Assembly (NCBI RefSeq): GCF_964019385.1
Contig: NC_088647.1
Span: 1,713,985 to 1,777,984 of the forward strand
Direction: 5' to 3'
Length of the DNA stretch: 64,000 nt
Origin: Sycon ciliatum
Lineage: Eukaryota; Porifera; Calcarea; Leucosolenida; Sycettidae
In this document: piece after piece, positions 10,608-22,300 of the stretch
How positions within the stretch are numbered: the stretch's first letter is position 1
Layout: every line of letters begins with the position of its first letter
The notes under the pieces: generated by a model
What the model was told of the DNA's origin: nothing
The model's database searches: none
What the model saw: the letters and a program-made list of their open reading frames with translations, nothing else
Translations under genes and position numbers: made by a program

Positions 10608-11773
10608 CTTGGTCCGCCCAGTTAAAATTGGCGCTTATCTTCTAACTTGATTTTTTGGTGTTCTGCCTGTGCAACACGGCATGGAACCACCGATTCACCA
10701 TCCGAACATAACCATTGACCATTGCATCCGACGACATGGCAGCACAAACCATCACAGAAGTTGCGATCGGTTCGTTTAGTCTTTTTGACGGAGCTGCCGC
10801 CGACGAACACTTCCGTCAGCGCAAGAAAACACTGCAACCTCCGCTCGAGTCCGTAAAATAGGTCAGGATGTTCGCATTTCAGAGCGATGGACAATACAGT
10901 TTCTGTCTACTTCCAGCTGTCTGATGGCAAGGATTGTTTACCCCGGGGAGGTATAGAAAAGCTGAAAAAGCGCTTCGCGAGCTTGAATTTCATTGCTTGC
11001 ACAGTACAGCGCCTAGTGAAGGGCTATCACCAGCAAATCGCTGGCGAAGAAACTGCAGCTCATGTCGATATCTCCAGAAAGTGAGACCAATCCGGCGGAC
11101 ACACTTTGAAGCTCACAGAGGACAGGCCAAAGGAGCTAATCACACCAAGTCCTGAGAGAAACACTCGTGCAAAGGACGTTCAGGAAACTAGCCGAAAAGC
11201 CTGGTGCACGGCGTTGTAGGTGCAGTACGCACAGGCCATAGCCTAGCACAGGTGCTACATCAAGCGGAAGCTATCACTGCGCTGCATGTAGATCTTCAAG
11301 CGCCAGCGGCTCGCGTGGGTACGGGTGCTGATCAGCAAGTACGACAAGCGCAAGAAGCGATTTGAAAAAAGGACACTGATATGGCGTTGCCTTTTTGTCT
11401 CAAACAAAGACGCATTATTGCGACGAGCGGGGATAACACTTACAGTCAACATGCGGGCAGTCTCACTCAGCTTCTGATGGGAAGGTGACAGGCACGCACT
11501 GCCTTTGAGCGTGATTCGAGACGAGGAGAAGTGGAACAAGCTATGAAACGACCCGTGCAGCAGCTGTCCGGATCGTACATTTTGAGCTCTTCCTGCAGCG
11601 ACGATAGTGGCGAGGAGGATGTGTAACTTGCTTGAATTTTCGACTGAGTTGCTTACTGACATGTAAAAAATCATGTATATAGTGCTTTGTGATCGTGGCT
11701 TGCTTCAAATATTCGTATTTCTTTCCTGAGACAAGTGTGAAGATAAGCGCCAATTTTAACTGGGCGGACCAAG
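10608..11773. mobile_element. 1.17-kb TA-duplicating element with perfect 35-bp TIRs
   Basis: Termini begin CTTGGTCCGCCCAGTTAAAA at both ends, with about 35 bp of perfect inverted repeat. TA is duplicated (10606-10607, 11774-11775). The empty site AAAACTATGTTACATACCTC is in R7 (33857) and R11. The interior looks partly coding (a basic plus-strand frame near 10887-11084; a Cys-rich minus frame near 10640-10890), but no complete transposase is visible. The TIR identity suggests it is among the younger insertions here. Found once in the window. Confidence 0.75.
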
Positions 11774-11794
11774 TATGTTACATACCTCATTTCG

Positions 11795-14700
11795 ACTAGA
11801 TTAACACCACACCAGTCACATTTTACAAACATTTCACTTACCACCCGGCTGCTAATGTTCCCATGCTTAACCCTCTCAAAATGGCTATCTTGAACAGATT
11901 CCTGTCCAGATCTGGCATGGAATGTGTGAAAACGTTACACGGTGGGTAATACCGTACTCAAAACTTGCTCCCAACAGCCAGCAAACGGAGAACCAATTTA
12001 CTGCGTCAATAGTGCTTACAATATTATTCCCTCTCGGAAATGACCACCACTAGAAGTTGAAATAACTCCGCAGGAAAGACATCTGCCAGATGCAAACACA
12101 AAGTACAGTGAAAAGTACATCAACTTGACATGGTATGATTTCCGTAGTACAAGTCATACTAGACCGTATTTGTCGGAGAATAGTGCGCACTTTAGATGCA
12201 CTATTTAATCCTCCAAACCACAGTTTTCAAAGCGAATACGAAAATGCATACACTTAAATAGAAATAGCGTTATACATCAAACTATTGCGGTAATGCTTTT
12301 ATATTTCAAGCAAAGTACAGCTCATCTTTTCTAACAACATGTCATTATTTAAGCTCAAAAGGCCATGTGTTGCTTCAGATATGCCTACTGCATGGTAAGA
12401 CTAAAGACTATTTCAGGCACAATATCATCATTAGCAACCGTTATACACGGATACACCTCCATACTCATTACTCACTCTTCTTTCAATGCATACATTCTCA
12501 ATGATCAAAACAAAAAGTAAGTAGCTCAGAACTGGACAATTCACATCTCAATGGCTGCTAACTAAGGCCATCGGATATACTGAATCGCCTAGTCAACAAC
12601 TAAATGGAATGCAAAACATCCGGTTGTGAACAGAGAGAAAAGCTTTTGCGGAAGGACACAAAGCTTGTTGATCAGTGACAGCCAATATGGCTACAGTTTT
12701 GCAGAATTTATGCATCAGACCAACATGGAAATAGGATTGGTTCTGTTCTGGATTGCACGGCTACCAATCTTTCCTAATTTTGAAATACAATTTGTCTACA
12801 ACCTTTTCCCAATACATGCGTCAGAACAGATAGCCATATCATCACAGGACAGCACAACACATGGCTATCCTGAATACCTATAGCCATCTCTATTCATCAT
12901 ATGCATGCAAGACCCGACAACACTGATCTTCAACTACAATGTAAATAAGACAGTGGTGCACTTGCCTTGCAATATCTTCTGAATGCTCTCATGTTACTGA
13001 TGCTGGGGACATGTTCAATTGTACCTGTGCAGAAAATAATAGAAAAAATTAGAGACCCACTTTTTAAAAATCATATTCATCATCCACCTTTTTTGGGTGC
13101 GTTTTGGAAGAATGCTGCTCCTTGTTCATGGCCCACACAGGAATCATACCACGGACGAGTGTAAAAATTACAACTCCCAGATGTCCTGGTCTCCTGGCCA
13201 TGCTCAGTTCCAAACAAAAACACACTCACTACAAACCGGCATGCAACACCACACAGATCAACAGAGAGTAGAGAACTGACCAACTCGTGTTTTACTGTGT
13301 TTTCGTCACGTGTTTCTAGCAGTATTCCACCCCCCTTAATTATTCGTAATTGGTAATATTTTGAAGGAGCAAAACCTCATTTGTCTACTACACAAAATAG
13401 TTAATCGGCCAAAACTCGTGTCACTAAATTTTCGCTATTTCTTAGAACCGGCAAGTTTGCAATTGCAAAATTTCGCCAAGCATTGGGGCCATCTGCCTTA
13501 TAGCCACGGTTGAAGTTTGATTTCATGCTGGTTCATATCCACGTTATGCTCCTCTTGCGGAAATAGGGAACATTTATCTGCTGGGAATACTAGGCAGCTT
13601 ATAGTGGACAAAAGTCACTTTTTGTTCAACAGAAGGCTGTAAGTGATCCCAGTCAGATTTTTCACTCAGATTTCAGAATTTATTATTCGTATAACAGTAG
13701 GAATCCCGTTCACATACAAACAAGTTGCTGGTTGTACTTATTAATTTTATGAAACTGACCTCCTTAACTCCAAAACAGTCTTTTTACTACGGTTCAATTT
13801 AAAATTCAAATTTTACGGGCCTGGCCCATCATCGGGTTACTTACTAGAACCAAACAATGACCAAGAATAGCGGCATGGCTATCGGGCTGGATTGCTATAG
13901 GGCTGCATGCTTCAGACCTGGCACTGCAAAGAGCAGGCCGTGGCCAGACCCCATGCATCAGTCCAGTGTTGTACCAGTGTGAGGGACCCAGCAGTGTCAT
14001 CATCAGCAACAGCAGCACACGCACCGTTCAATAACCAAATAATTGAACACTCCCTTCTTCTCCAACTGATAACCGCTCTATTCGGGGAGCTGCTATTCAT
14101 AACAACTGATAACTGCTCTATTCGGGGAGCTGCTATTCATAACAACTGACAACCGCTCTATTCGGGGAGCTGCTATTCATAACAACTGAATAGAGTGGTT
14201 GTTAGTAGACAAACCTCCTTTTCTCCGAATATGAAAACAAATAATATATGAAAATTATTTTCCTTTGATAATGGTCAACTTTGCTAGTTTTCACACAAGC
14301 CAAATGAACAAATAAATGAGAAGAATGGGAAGAATGGGAAGGCCTTCATGGTTACATCTTCATTGCCTTGGTCACGGTCCCATACTTGTTGCAGTCTAGT
14401 AGCATCACACATACGTTTCGTCATATGAGGTCAGCAGCTAAAAACCCATCTTACACTATGGCATAGTCTATTGTCTATCTTTGCACATACACTCCAGAGT
14501 ACCCATCACCAATCAGAGCGATTCCCTGCCTGCATTTTGTCTCAATGCAGAATTGAACCTCTCACATGGTATGTGTACCACAACATCATCCGGTGTATCA
14601 AAAGTCAAAACACACTCTCACACTTGTGTGTACAATGCTGGTCTATGAATGCATCAGAACAATCACCGGAAGCAAACCTAGCTGATATCCTCACAGAGTG

Positions 14701-14930
14701 TGAAGAGATCATAGCTTGTAATCTACAGGTGATGATGTCATCATATGCACACATTACTTGGGATGCTGCTAAACATGCCAATATGATTCTTTACCTAGAC
14801 CGGCTCGCGTCGTACGCTTAAACAAATCCGCTAGTTCCCTTCAATGACATCAATGACATCAACTGCACAACCTTCATAAACTTTCCCCCGATCAAGCGGA
14901 TGTTTATAAAACTATGTTACCCACCTCATT
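11795..14930 (+). repeat. Array unit R3 (short type, nearest to the bare core)
   Basis: R3 runs E-end (11796), A (12168), B (12830), C (13270-13600), D (13810-14215) and E (14470-14880) with no large insertion, so its ~3.1 kb is the best view of the ancestral monomer. It supplies the empty sites for the 705-bp element, the CAGTCCGTTTC element and the CTTGGTCC element. The only local change is a 40-bp triplication at 14064-14183. Confidence 0.75.
14064..14183 (+). repeat. 40-bp x3 tandem repeat in block D of R3
   Basis: Three copies of a 40-bp unit starting AACTGATAACCGCTCTATTC at 14064, 14104 and 14144. Other units have one copy, forming the left arm of a hairpin whose right arm is GAATAGAGTGGTTGTCAGTT. 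The triplication is private to R3. Confidence 0.9.
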
Positions 14931-15320
14931 TCGACTAGATCAACACCACACCATCACATTTTACAAACCTTTCCCTTACCACCCCGTTGCTATTGTTCCC
15001 ATGCTGAACCCTGTCGAAATGGCTATCTTGAACAGATTCCTGTCCAGATCTGGCATGGAATGTGTTAAAACGTTACACGGTGGGTATTACCGTACTCAAA
15101 ATTTGCTCACCAGCCAGGAAACGGAGAACCAATTTACTCCGTCAATAGTGCTTACAATATTATTCCCTCTCGGAAATGACCACCACTAGAAGTTGAAATA
15201 ACTCCGCAGGAAAGACATCTGCCAGATTCAAACACAAAATACAGTGAAAAGTACATCAACTTGACATGGTGTGATTTCCGTAGTATAAGTCATACTAGAC
15301 CATATTTGTCGGAGAATAGT

Positions 15321-16034
15321 AGACATCCTTAGCAAAAGTACGATAACGCTAACTTTTACGGTACTCACTCCCAGCCGTGACAAAAGACGTTATCGGGTAA
15401 CGGAAACAGGTTACAGAGCTCAAAATAACGGACCGACGCTTTTATGGTTTTTTCTGCAAAAATGCAAAAACTCGCATTGTTTTGTAACTGGCGGGAGATA
15501 AAAAGCACGTGCAGATCGAGATGAGAGTCAAAATTGCTTCCTCTTGTGATATTTTAGCTTTTTTGGCGAGTTTTGCCTTTCAGTTGACAATGTCTGCGTC
15601 CTCTGCTTCGTCCCTTTCACCCTCTATCCCATCTGGGAAACAAAGGACCAGTTCCACGGCACTCCTGAGGAAGAAATTCATCGGCCTCTCCTAGACGTGC
15701 TGGAGCTGGAGAACCCTTACAGTCTTCGGTGCTGCGTTTAGGAAAGGTTTTCCAAGGACCTGGGGACAGCGAAAACTCATTTTTACCGTGCTTTTGCTAT
15801 TCCAGAGTAAAAGACCTCGCCAAGGTATTCTTTCGGAACGACAGCAAACTAATCCCTGGTTCAACATTTTCAATTTCCCGCACCTGTTTCCACGAAAATT
15901 CATAACGCCATGGTTGTCACGACTACTTTGTCTCAACTATAACGTACATTGTGCTAAGGGAAAAATCAGCTTGAACGATCCGAAGTAGGGAAAGGTTTGC
16001 GTTTACGTTAGCGTATTTTTAACTAAGGATATCT
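15321..16034. mobile_element. ~710-bp element with 3-bp TSD (copy 2)
   Basis: Same insertion site and AGACATCC/GGATATCT termini as the element at 5660-6364, with AGT on each side. The interior is nearly identical to copy 1, so both units probably inherited one insertion before duplication. Non-coding or decayed. Confidence 0.7.
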
Positions 16035-16616
16035 AGTGCGCACTTTAGATGCACTATTTAAGCCTCTAAACCACAGGTTTGGAAGCGAATACGAAATGCA
16101 TTCACTTAAATAAAAGTAGTGTTATCCATCAAACTGTTGCGATAATGCTTTTATATTTTAAGCAAGTTCAGATACACAACTCATCTTTTCCAACAACATT
16201 CATTATGTAAGCTCAGTAAGACCTGTGTTGCTTCAGATATGTCTACTGTATGGAAAGACTAAAGACTACTTCAGGCACAATAATCATCATTAGCAACCGT
16301 TATAAACGTATACACCTCCATACTCATCACTCACTCTTCTTTCAATGCATACCTTCTCAATGATCAAAACAAAAAGTAAAGTGGCTAAGAACTGGACAAT
16401 TCACATCTCAATGGCTGTTAACTGAGGCTATCAGAAATACTGAATCACCTAGTTAGCAATTCAATGCAATGGAAAACGTCCGGTTGTGAACAGAGAGGAA
16501 AGCTTTTGCGGAAGGACACAAAAGCTTGTTGATCAGTGACAGCCAATATGGCTACAGTTTTGCAGAACTTAAGCATATGACCAAAAAGATATAGTTTTTC
16601 CGTCTTTTTTTGCATA

Positions 16617-16927
16617 CTGTAGTGACGCACATAAAGGCCCATGAGCTTATGAGTGAGTGTTTGCGTTATTTGCTATTTTTGGGGGTCGTTTTGTCTCACA
16701 CATAGGCGCATGGGCTTGAATTGCTAGTGTACCAGTACCATGCATAATTATGCACAAAGTGCAATACCGCAATGCACATTGAACTATGTGAATATGGTGT
16801 TTTTGTGGTGTCTGTTTATCGCGGGATGTACTGCATTTAGGTTCACTTATAAGCCCATGCGCATATTTGTGAGGGTACGCTTATGCCCGGGCATAGGCAC
16901 ATGTGCTTATAATGCACGTCACTACGG
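16617..16927. mobile_element. CCGTAGTGACGC-family MITE (copy 2)
   Basis: Termini CTGTAGTGACGCACATA / CCGTAGTGACGTGCATT flanked by TA (16615-16616, 16928-16929), at the same site as 7221-7530, so inherited by unit duplication. Confidence 0.7.
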
Positions 16928-18084
16928 TAGCCGCCAATCTTCCCTAATTTTGTCCTACATTCTGTCTACAACCTTTTCTCAATACATGCGTCAGAACAGA
17001 TAGCCATATCATCACAGGACAGCACAACACATGGCTATCCTGAATACCTATAGCCACCTCTATTCATCATATGCATGCAAGACCCAACAGCACTGATCTT
17101 CAACTAAATAATACAGTGGTGCACTTGCCTTGCCATATCTTCTGAATGGTCTCGTGTTACTGATGGTGGAGACATGTTCAATTCCACCTGTGCAGAAAAT
17201 AATGGAAAAATCGAAAAAGCAAAGGCCAACTTCTCAAAACTCATATTCATTATGCACCATATTTGGGTGCTTTTTGGAAGAATGCTGCTCCTTGTTCATG
17301 ACCTAGGCCAGCAATCATACCACGGACGAGTGTATAAAAAACAAACTCCCAGATGTCCGTGTTCCCTGGCCATGCTCAGTCCGAGCCAAAACCGCACTCT
17401 TTGCAGACTACATACCCACATGCAACACAACGAAGATAAACAGAGAGTAGAGAACTGACCAACTCGGGTTTTACTGTGTTTTCGTCACGTGTTTCTAGCA
17501 GTATTCTACCCCCCTTAATTATTCGTAATTGGTAATATTTTGAAGGAGCCAAACCTCATTTGTCTACTACAAATATAGCATACACAATGTAAATCGCCCA
17601 AAATTCGTGTCACTAAATTTTCGCTGTTTCTTAGAACCAGCAAGTTTGCAATTGCAAAATTTCGCGAAGCATTGGGGCCACCTGCCTTATACCCACGGTT
17701 GAAGTTTGATTTCACGCTGGTTAATATTCACGTTATGCTCCTCTCGCGGAAATAGAGAACATTTATTTGCTGTGAATATTAGGCAGCTTACAGTGGACAA
17801 TAGTCACTTCAGGAACTGTGCAACAGAAGGCTGTAAGTGACCCCAATCAGATTTCAGATTTTATTGTTCGTATAACAGGAGGAATCCCGTTTACATACAG
17901 ACAAGTTGCTGGTTGTACTTATTGATTTTATGAAACTGACTTCCCTAACTCCAAAACAGTCTCTTTACTGCGGTTCAATCTAAAATAACAGTAAATTATT
18001 CGGGCCTCGCCCATCATGAGGGTTTTTACTAGAACCAAACAATGACCAAGAATGGCGGCATGGCTATAGGGCTGCAAGGCAATA

Positions 18085-18273
18085 CAATCAACTTCGCTAA
18101 TAACGACTGCGGATATAACGACAATTCGCGAATAACGACAGAATTTCCATGCCCAGAGCAAAGTCCCATGTAACTGTAATACATTATAATGAGACTTCGG
18201 GTATAACGACACTTCGCGAATACGGACACTTTTCTGATGCCCCGCCGAGTGTCGTTATAAGCGAAGTTGACTG
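18085..18273. mobile_element. 189-bp TA MITE with CAGTCAACTTCGC ends
   Basis: Termini CAATCAACTTCGCTAATAAC and (reversed) CAGTCAACTTCGCTTATAAC; TA at 18083-18084 and 18274-18275. Empty sites GGCAATAGTCCTGCATGCTT are in R2 (8690), R6 (31939) and R10 (61700). The ends and interior repeats (TATAACGACA) fit Tigger/pogo-like mariner MITEs. Unique to R4. Confidence 0.8.
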
Positions 18274-19230
18274 TAGTCCTGCTTGCTTCAGACCTGGCAC
18301 TGCAAAGAGCAGGCCGTGGCCAGACCCCATGCACCAGTCCAGTATTGTACGAGTGTTAGGGACCCAGCAGCATCATCATCAGCAACAGCAGCACACGCAC
18401 GGCTCAAAAAGCAAATATTTGAACACTTCCTTCTTCTCCAACTGACAACCGCTCTATTCGGGCAGCTGCTATTCATAGCAACTGAATAGAGTGGTTGTCA
18501 GTTGACAAACCTCCTTTTCTCCGAACCTTAAAACAAATAATATATGAAAAATAGTATTATTCTCCATGCAAGGCCCGCGGCTAGTTTTCACACAAGCCTA
18601 ATGAACAAAGAAATGAGAAGAATAGGAAGAATGGGAAGGTCACAATGGTTACATCTTTATTGCATTGGTCACGGTCCCATACTTGTTGTAGTCTAGTAGC
18701 ATCACACATACTTCTTGTTGTATTAGGTCAGCAGCTAAAACCCATCTTACACCATAGTCTCACACAGCAATGCTCATTTTTTCTTTCTCTGCATCTTTCC
18801 GCATCTCCATTCCATTCAGCCATCGTCTATCTTTGCACATACACTCCAGAGTACCCATCACCAATCAGAGCGGCTCCCTGCCCGCATTTTGTCTCAATGC
18901 AGAATTGAACCTCTCATATTATTATGGTATGTGCACCACAACATCATCCAGTGTATCAACAGCCAAAACACACTCTCACAAGTGTGTGTACAATGCTGGT
19001 CTATGAATGCATCAGAACAATCACCAGAAGCAAACCGGGCCGTTGTCCTCACAGAGTGTGAATAGATCACAGCTTGTAAGCTACAAGTGATGATGTCATC
19101 ATATGCACACACAGAACAACGAATACAAGTTATGGCAAGTGGATTAGAGGAACGGTCGTGTTCATAGTTGACAAACACATCCATATACATGTGCATAGCA
19201 GCAACGACGGTAGCAGCAGTAGTAGCAACA

Positions 19231-19365
19231 ACAGAAGTAACAATGACGGCTGCACCAGCAGTAGCAGCAGCAACAACAGAAGTAACAATGACGGCTGAAA
19301 CAGCAGTAGCAGCAGCAACAACAGAAGTAACAATGGCGGCTGCAGCAGCAGTAGCAGCAGCAACA
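19231..19365 (+). repeat. 45-bp x3 tandem repeat (CAG/CAA-rich)
   Basis: Three 45-bp copies beginning ACAGAAGTAACAATGACGGC at 19231, 19276 and 19321, within a GCAGCAACA-rich tract. R1 (3243-3310) and R9 (56930-56975) have shorter versions. Length variation between units marks it as a slippage-prone microsatellite/minisatellite, not a conserved protein repeat. Confidence 0.85.
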
Positions 19366-19395
19366 GCATCGAACAACGCAACGCCTTTTTACTTA

Positions 19396-20406
19396 CTTCC
19401 TCCGTTAACAAAAACTTTGTGATGGATTTTGATCGACATGAAAACGGGTCAAGAACAGTTTGTATCGACTGCAAATCACTGGACGAAGGTGATTCAGCCT
19501 ATGTACAGCGTTTTTACAAGAGAAACTGTTGGTGGAATGAGCAGAGAGTTCAGTTTGCATCGCTTTCGCTCGAATAATTTTTCACCTGCGTCGCTGTCAT
19601 CATCTGCTGCACGTGAGTCGTCATCTCTTTCTCGAGTCATTGTTCAGCTCATTTCAGCCTTGCCTCGGTTTCTTTGATCACACTTCGCTGACCTTGATGT
19701 CGCCGTCGTTCAAGTAAGTAGGCATTCAAGCTGCGTGATCCGCCGCAATGGCGATTACTCGTTTCCACCAGGGAGTCGTGAAAAATATTTTACGACTCCC
19801 TGGTTTCATCTTCGCTCTCCAGAACGCCGCGAAACGAGGAGTAAAGGCACAGCTAAACTGATTCTATTTTCTCTAATAAATTCCCCTGCCAGCACTGAAT
19901 GGCAGCGTCTAGCAAGTCCAGTCGACTTTCTTTAGCCACGAGACTTGCATCGGACTGCAGATTTCTGAAAGAATGCATGGTCATCAGCATTCGAATCTGG
20001 GCTTTGCGCAGGTTGAACAAGAACTTGAGTTCAGAATTATTTTCATTGAGCCGTGCGATCGGAGCAGGTCCTTGTTCACTCGCTCATTGTGTGGGCTCGC
20101 TGCCTCGTTTTATCGCTCTCTATTACTCTCCAACTTGCTCAGTGCTAAAGTGGTAGAGAGGCCAAGCAGCGCAATATCCCCTCGGAGAAGTGGTATTTTA
20201 GTTTCGCTCGCCATGACATCACCTATGTTTCGACAGCGCAACCAATGATTCCGCTCGGCTTGTTGTGAAAGGTCGCTTTTCTTGTACCGTACCTCTTTCA
20301 TGGCATGCCAGGGAAGGCCAAGAAAGTGATTGCGACCCATGTCACTGCAGTTTGTGCCGAAATCAGCCCCTCAAATCCATCACGAAGTTTTTGGTAACGG
20401 GGGAAG
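19396..20406. mobile_element. 1.01-kb TA-duplicating element, CTTCCYCCGTTA ends
   Basis: Termini CTTCCTCCGTTAACAAAAAC and (reversed) CTTCCCCCGTTACCAAAAAC continue as ~36-bp inverted repeats to GTGATGGATTT. TA at 19394-19395 and 20407-20408. The empty site TTTTTACTTACACTTACC is in R1 (3327) and R9 (56992). No transposase seen. A palindromic micro-insertion lies at 19767-19804. Confidence 0.8.
19767..19804. mobile_element. palindromic micro-insertion, independent copy
   Basis: The ACCAGGGAGTCGTGAAA arm and its complement form a near-perfect 38-bp palindrome of the same family as 10058-10097, but in a different host element and sequence context, so it inserted independently. Possible short flanking duplication TTTC; no empty site in the window. 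Confidence 0.6.
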
Positions 20407-20740
20407 TACACTTACAGAGTCACTAGCACATTTCTTGTCTTGCGAACAAGACTTTTCATTCCAGAAGTAGTTCAACAACGCAGGCTTACTCCTAATCACT
20501 CACCAACATCACATGGAGCAGACACCCCAGCAGTCCGCAGACAACAATCTCCTGAGATCAATAAGAACAGGTTCAAAATACAAGATATAAATACATCACA
20601 AAATTACACAGTACAGTCCGTATCGCCTATAAGGTTGGCGGCTATAGTAATATACCGGATATAGTGATCAATTTCTCAAATTCATTTTCATTTGCCATAA
20701 CTAAGTATACACAGTTATCGCGTATAGTAATAATCGTCTA

Positions 20741-20955
20741 CTGTAAGACATGTATATATGACGAGGAAGCAAATCTAACGTTTTAACGGATGACATTTCT
20801 TCGTTATAATAAGATCCGTTGAGGCCGTACTGCTTCATATATGCTGTGTGTGGATATGGCAGAATACTGCAAGATCGTTAACATATCTTCTCGTTAACCT
20901 ATGAATTTTGGACAATCGTAAAATTTGCGACTCGTTATAATAACATGTCTTACAG
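20741..20955. mobile_element. 215-bp TA MITE nested in 20614-21751
   Basis: Inverted ends CTGTAAGACATGTATATATG / CTGTAAGACATGTTATTATA flanked by TA (20739-20740, 20956-20957), with a host-element TATAGTAAT motif on both sides. Confidence 0.7.
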
Positions 20956-21292
20956 TATAGTAATATATCGCCTATAGTGATCAAATTCTTATTTCAAAAG
21001 ACGTTTATTACACTATTTTTGCATCGGTTATAGTGATTGATATAGTGATTGATGTAAAATCAAGCGATGTCAGAGGAGAACAGAGTGTTACTTCTTCGTG
21101 AAGAACTTGTCCAGTGAGTGTTGTTGGGTGAGTTTTGCTAGTACAAGTTGCCAAAATATGCCTCCATCATGAGGAAATCCTGATTTTGTGTGTCAGGAGC
21201 TACAGCCAGCTACATGACATTGTACATGTATGTAGTGCGTATGTGCACGGCACGCTGAGTCGTTTGACACCCCACTCGCATACCGTATTTCC

Positions 21293-21660
21293 ACAAATAG
21301 TAGGCCGGTTTACTATTTTTTCAACCTCGTCCTAACCCGGCCTTATAATCGAGGACGGTCTTGTATTCCAGGACGGTCTTTTATTCTTTCAACCCAGTTT
21401 GACCCCGGTCTTCTATTTCTCGCCATACATTTTTACCCCCGTTTTTCCATTTTCTTCTACACAGTTTGAGCACGGTCTTCTATTTTTTCCCACAGTTCGA
21501 GCACGGTCTTCTATTTTTAACACAAGAACAAAGACTCATTTAGTAGGCCCGGTCTTCTAATCGGAGACGGTCTTTTATTTTTTCAATCGCCCCCTGCCCC
21601 GGCCTTGTATACGAGGAAGGGGTTGTATACGAGGACGGCCTTTTATTTGCGGAAATACGG
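21293..21660. mobile_element. 368-bp TA MITE, CCGTATTTCCRCAAATA ends, nested
   Basis: Inverted ends CCGTATTTCCACAAATAG / CCGTATTTCCGCAAATAA with TA on each side (21291-21292, 21661-21662). The interior is built from repeats of GACGGTCTTNTATT type, including several GGACGGTCTT copies. Confidence 0.75.
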
Positions 21661-22033
21661 TACATTGCATGCAGTATCGGTCATAATAATATATCGCTTA
21701 TAGTGATAAATGCTCAAAATCAAACACCAGCGCTATAGGCGATACTGACTGTACATGTACAAAACTTTGCATCCTTTACTAGTGTCTTTCTAGTGTGCTT
21801 CTAGTGTCCTTCGAGTTACGCAAGAAAAAAGAGACACGAGTTTTTATTCTCAGCACCAACAACAGCCTAACCTTGTGCATGGCGTTTGTTTCTGTGTACT
21901 ATGTCTGCCTACACGGTATTGACGGTATTCTGCACTCTCAGCACATTGAGTGGCTGCATCCTCCCACGCGTACATATGTATAGCTGTCAGTGTTTCCAGG
22001 TTGCCCGGAATCCACTTGTGGCGAGCAGCGCAG

Positions 22034-22300
22034 ATGCCGAAACCCTTTGAAAATATGTCCTATAATACAAAATTCGTAGATGTGAATGAACCAGAACACA
22101 TTGACAATGGTCATCTTAAGTCCCAGATGGGGCCTCTCAGAAGCTTGGAATTTGAAGATCTTCTGAAACCCTTTTGCGGGGGCTCTGCCCCCCCTCTCCC
22201 CACCCCATTATCTACACCTGGGACACCCCGGATCCCATCCCGGAAACCCTCTCACACACACTTCCAGCTACGGGCCTCTGGTAAATCAATGAATACCTAA
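22034..22300 (+). other. conserved 88-residue ORF in the long-unit extension (R4 copy), unknown function
   Basis: A frame of 88 codons starts at ATG 22034 and ends with a serine/proline-rich tail. A paralogue of 89 codons is at 57948-58217 in R9 with few substitutions. Between the copies a poly-G/poly-C tract differs by -1 G and +4 C, a net gain of three bases, so the frame is kept. I recognise no domain. Composition (KFVDVNE..., EFEDLLKPF, then PPLPTPLSTPGTP) could be an exon or chance; R1 lacks this region. Confidence 0.25.

Larger units (their letters stand above)
5271..11794 (+). repeat. Array unit R2 (short type, six insertions)
   Basis: R2 starts with the E-end segment (CTAGATCAACACCACACCAG at 5273) and continues through A (5642), B (7605), C (8050-8420), D (8600-8930) and E (9010-9463). 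Its expanded length (~6.5 kb against a core of ~3.1 kb) is explained by inserts at 5660-6364, 6584-6855, 7221-7530, 9464-10524 (with a nested palindrome at 10058-10097) and 10608-11773. Subtracting them gives sequence collinear with R3. Confidence 0.75.
20614..21751. mobile_element. 1.14-kb TA-duplicating element with two nested MITEs
   Basis: Inverted ends CAGTCCGTATCGCCTATA / CAGTCAGTATCGCCTATA; TA at 20612-20613 and 21752-21753. The empty site CACAGTACATGTACAAAAC is in R1 (3535). Subterminal TATAGTAATATATCG-type repeats recur inside. Two further TA elements are nested (20741-20955 and 21293-21660); removing them leaves a ~550-bp MITE. Confidence 0.8.

Noticed and set aside
10640-10890. Cys-rich minus-strand frame in the CTTGGTCC element as a THAP-type zinc finger
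   Set aside because: Only two cysteines have plausible spacing; the rest of the C2CH pattern and the AVPTIF-like end are missing.
17174-17458. Frame starting FNSTCAENNGKIEKAKANFS, recurring in several units
   Set aside because: It appears in many units but ends at different places with frameshifts; no sign of constraint beyond general repeat similarity.
19130-19474. Poly-leucine/alanine frames on both strands
   Set aside because: They are translations of a CAG/CAA/GTA-type tandem repeat that varies in length between units; no start context or homologue.
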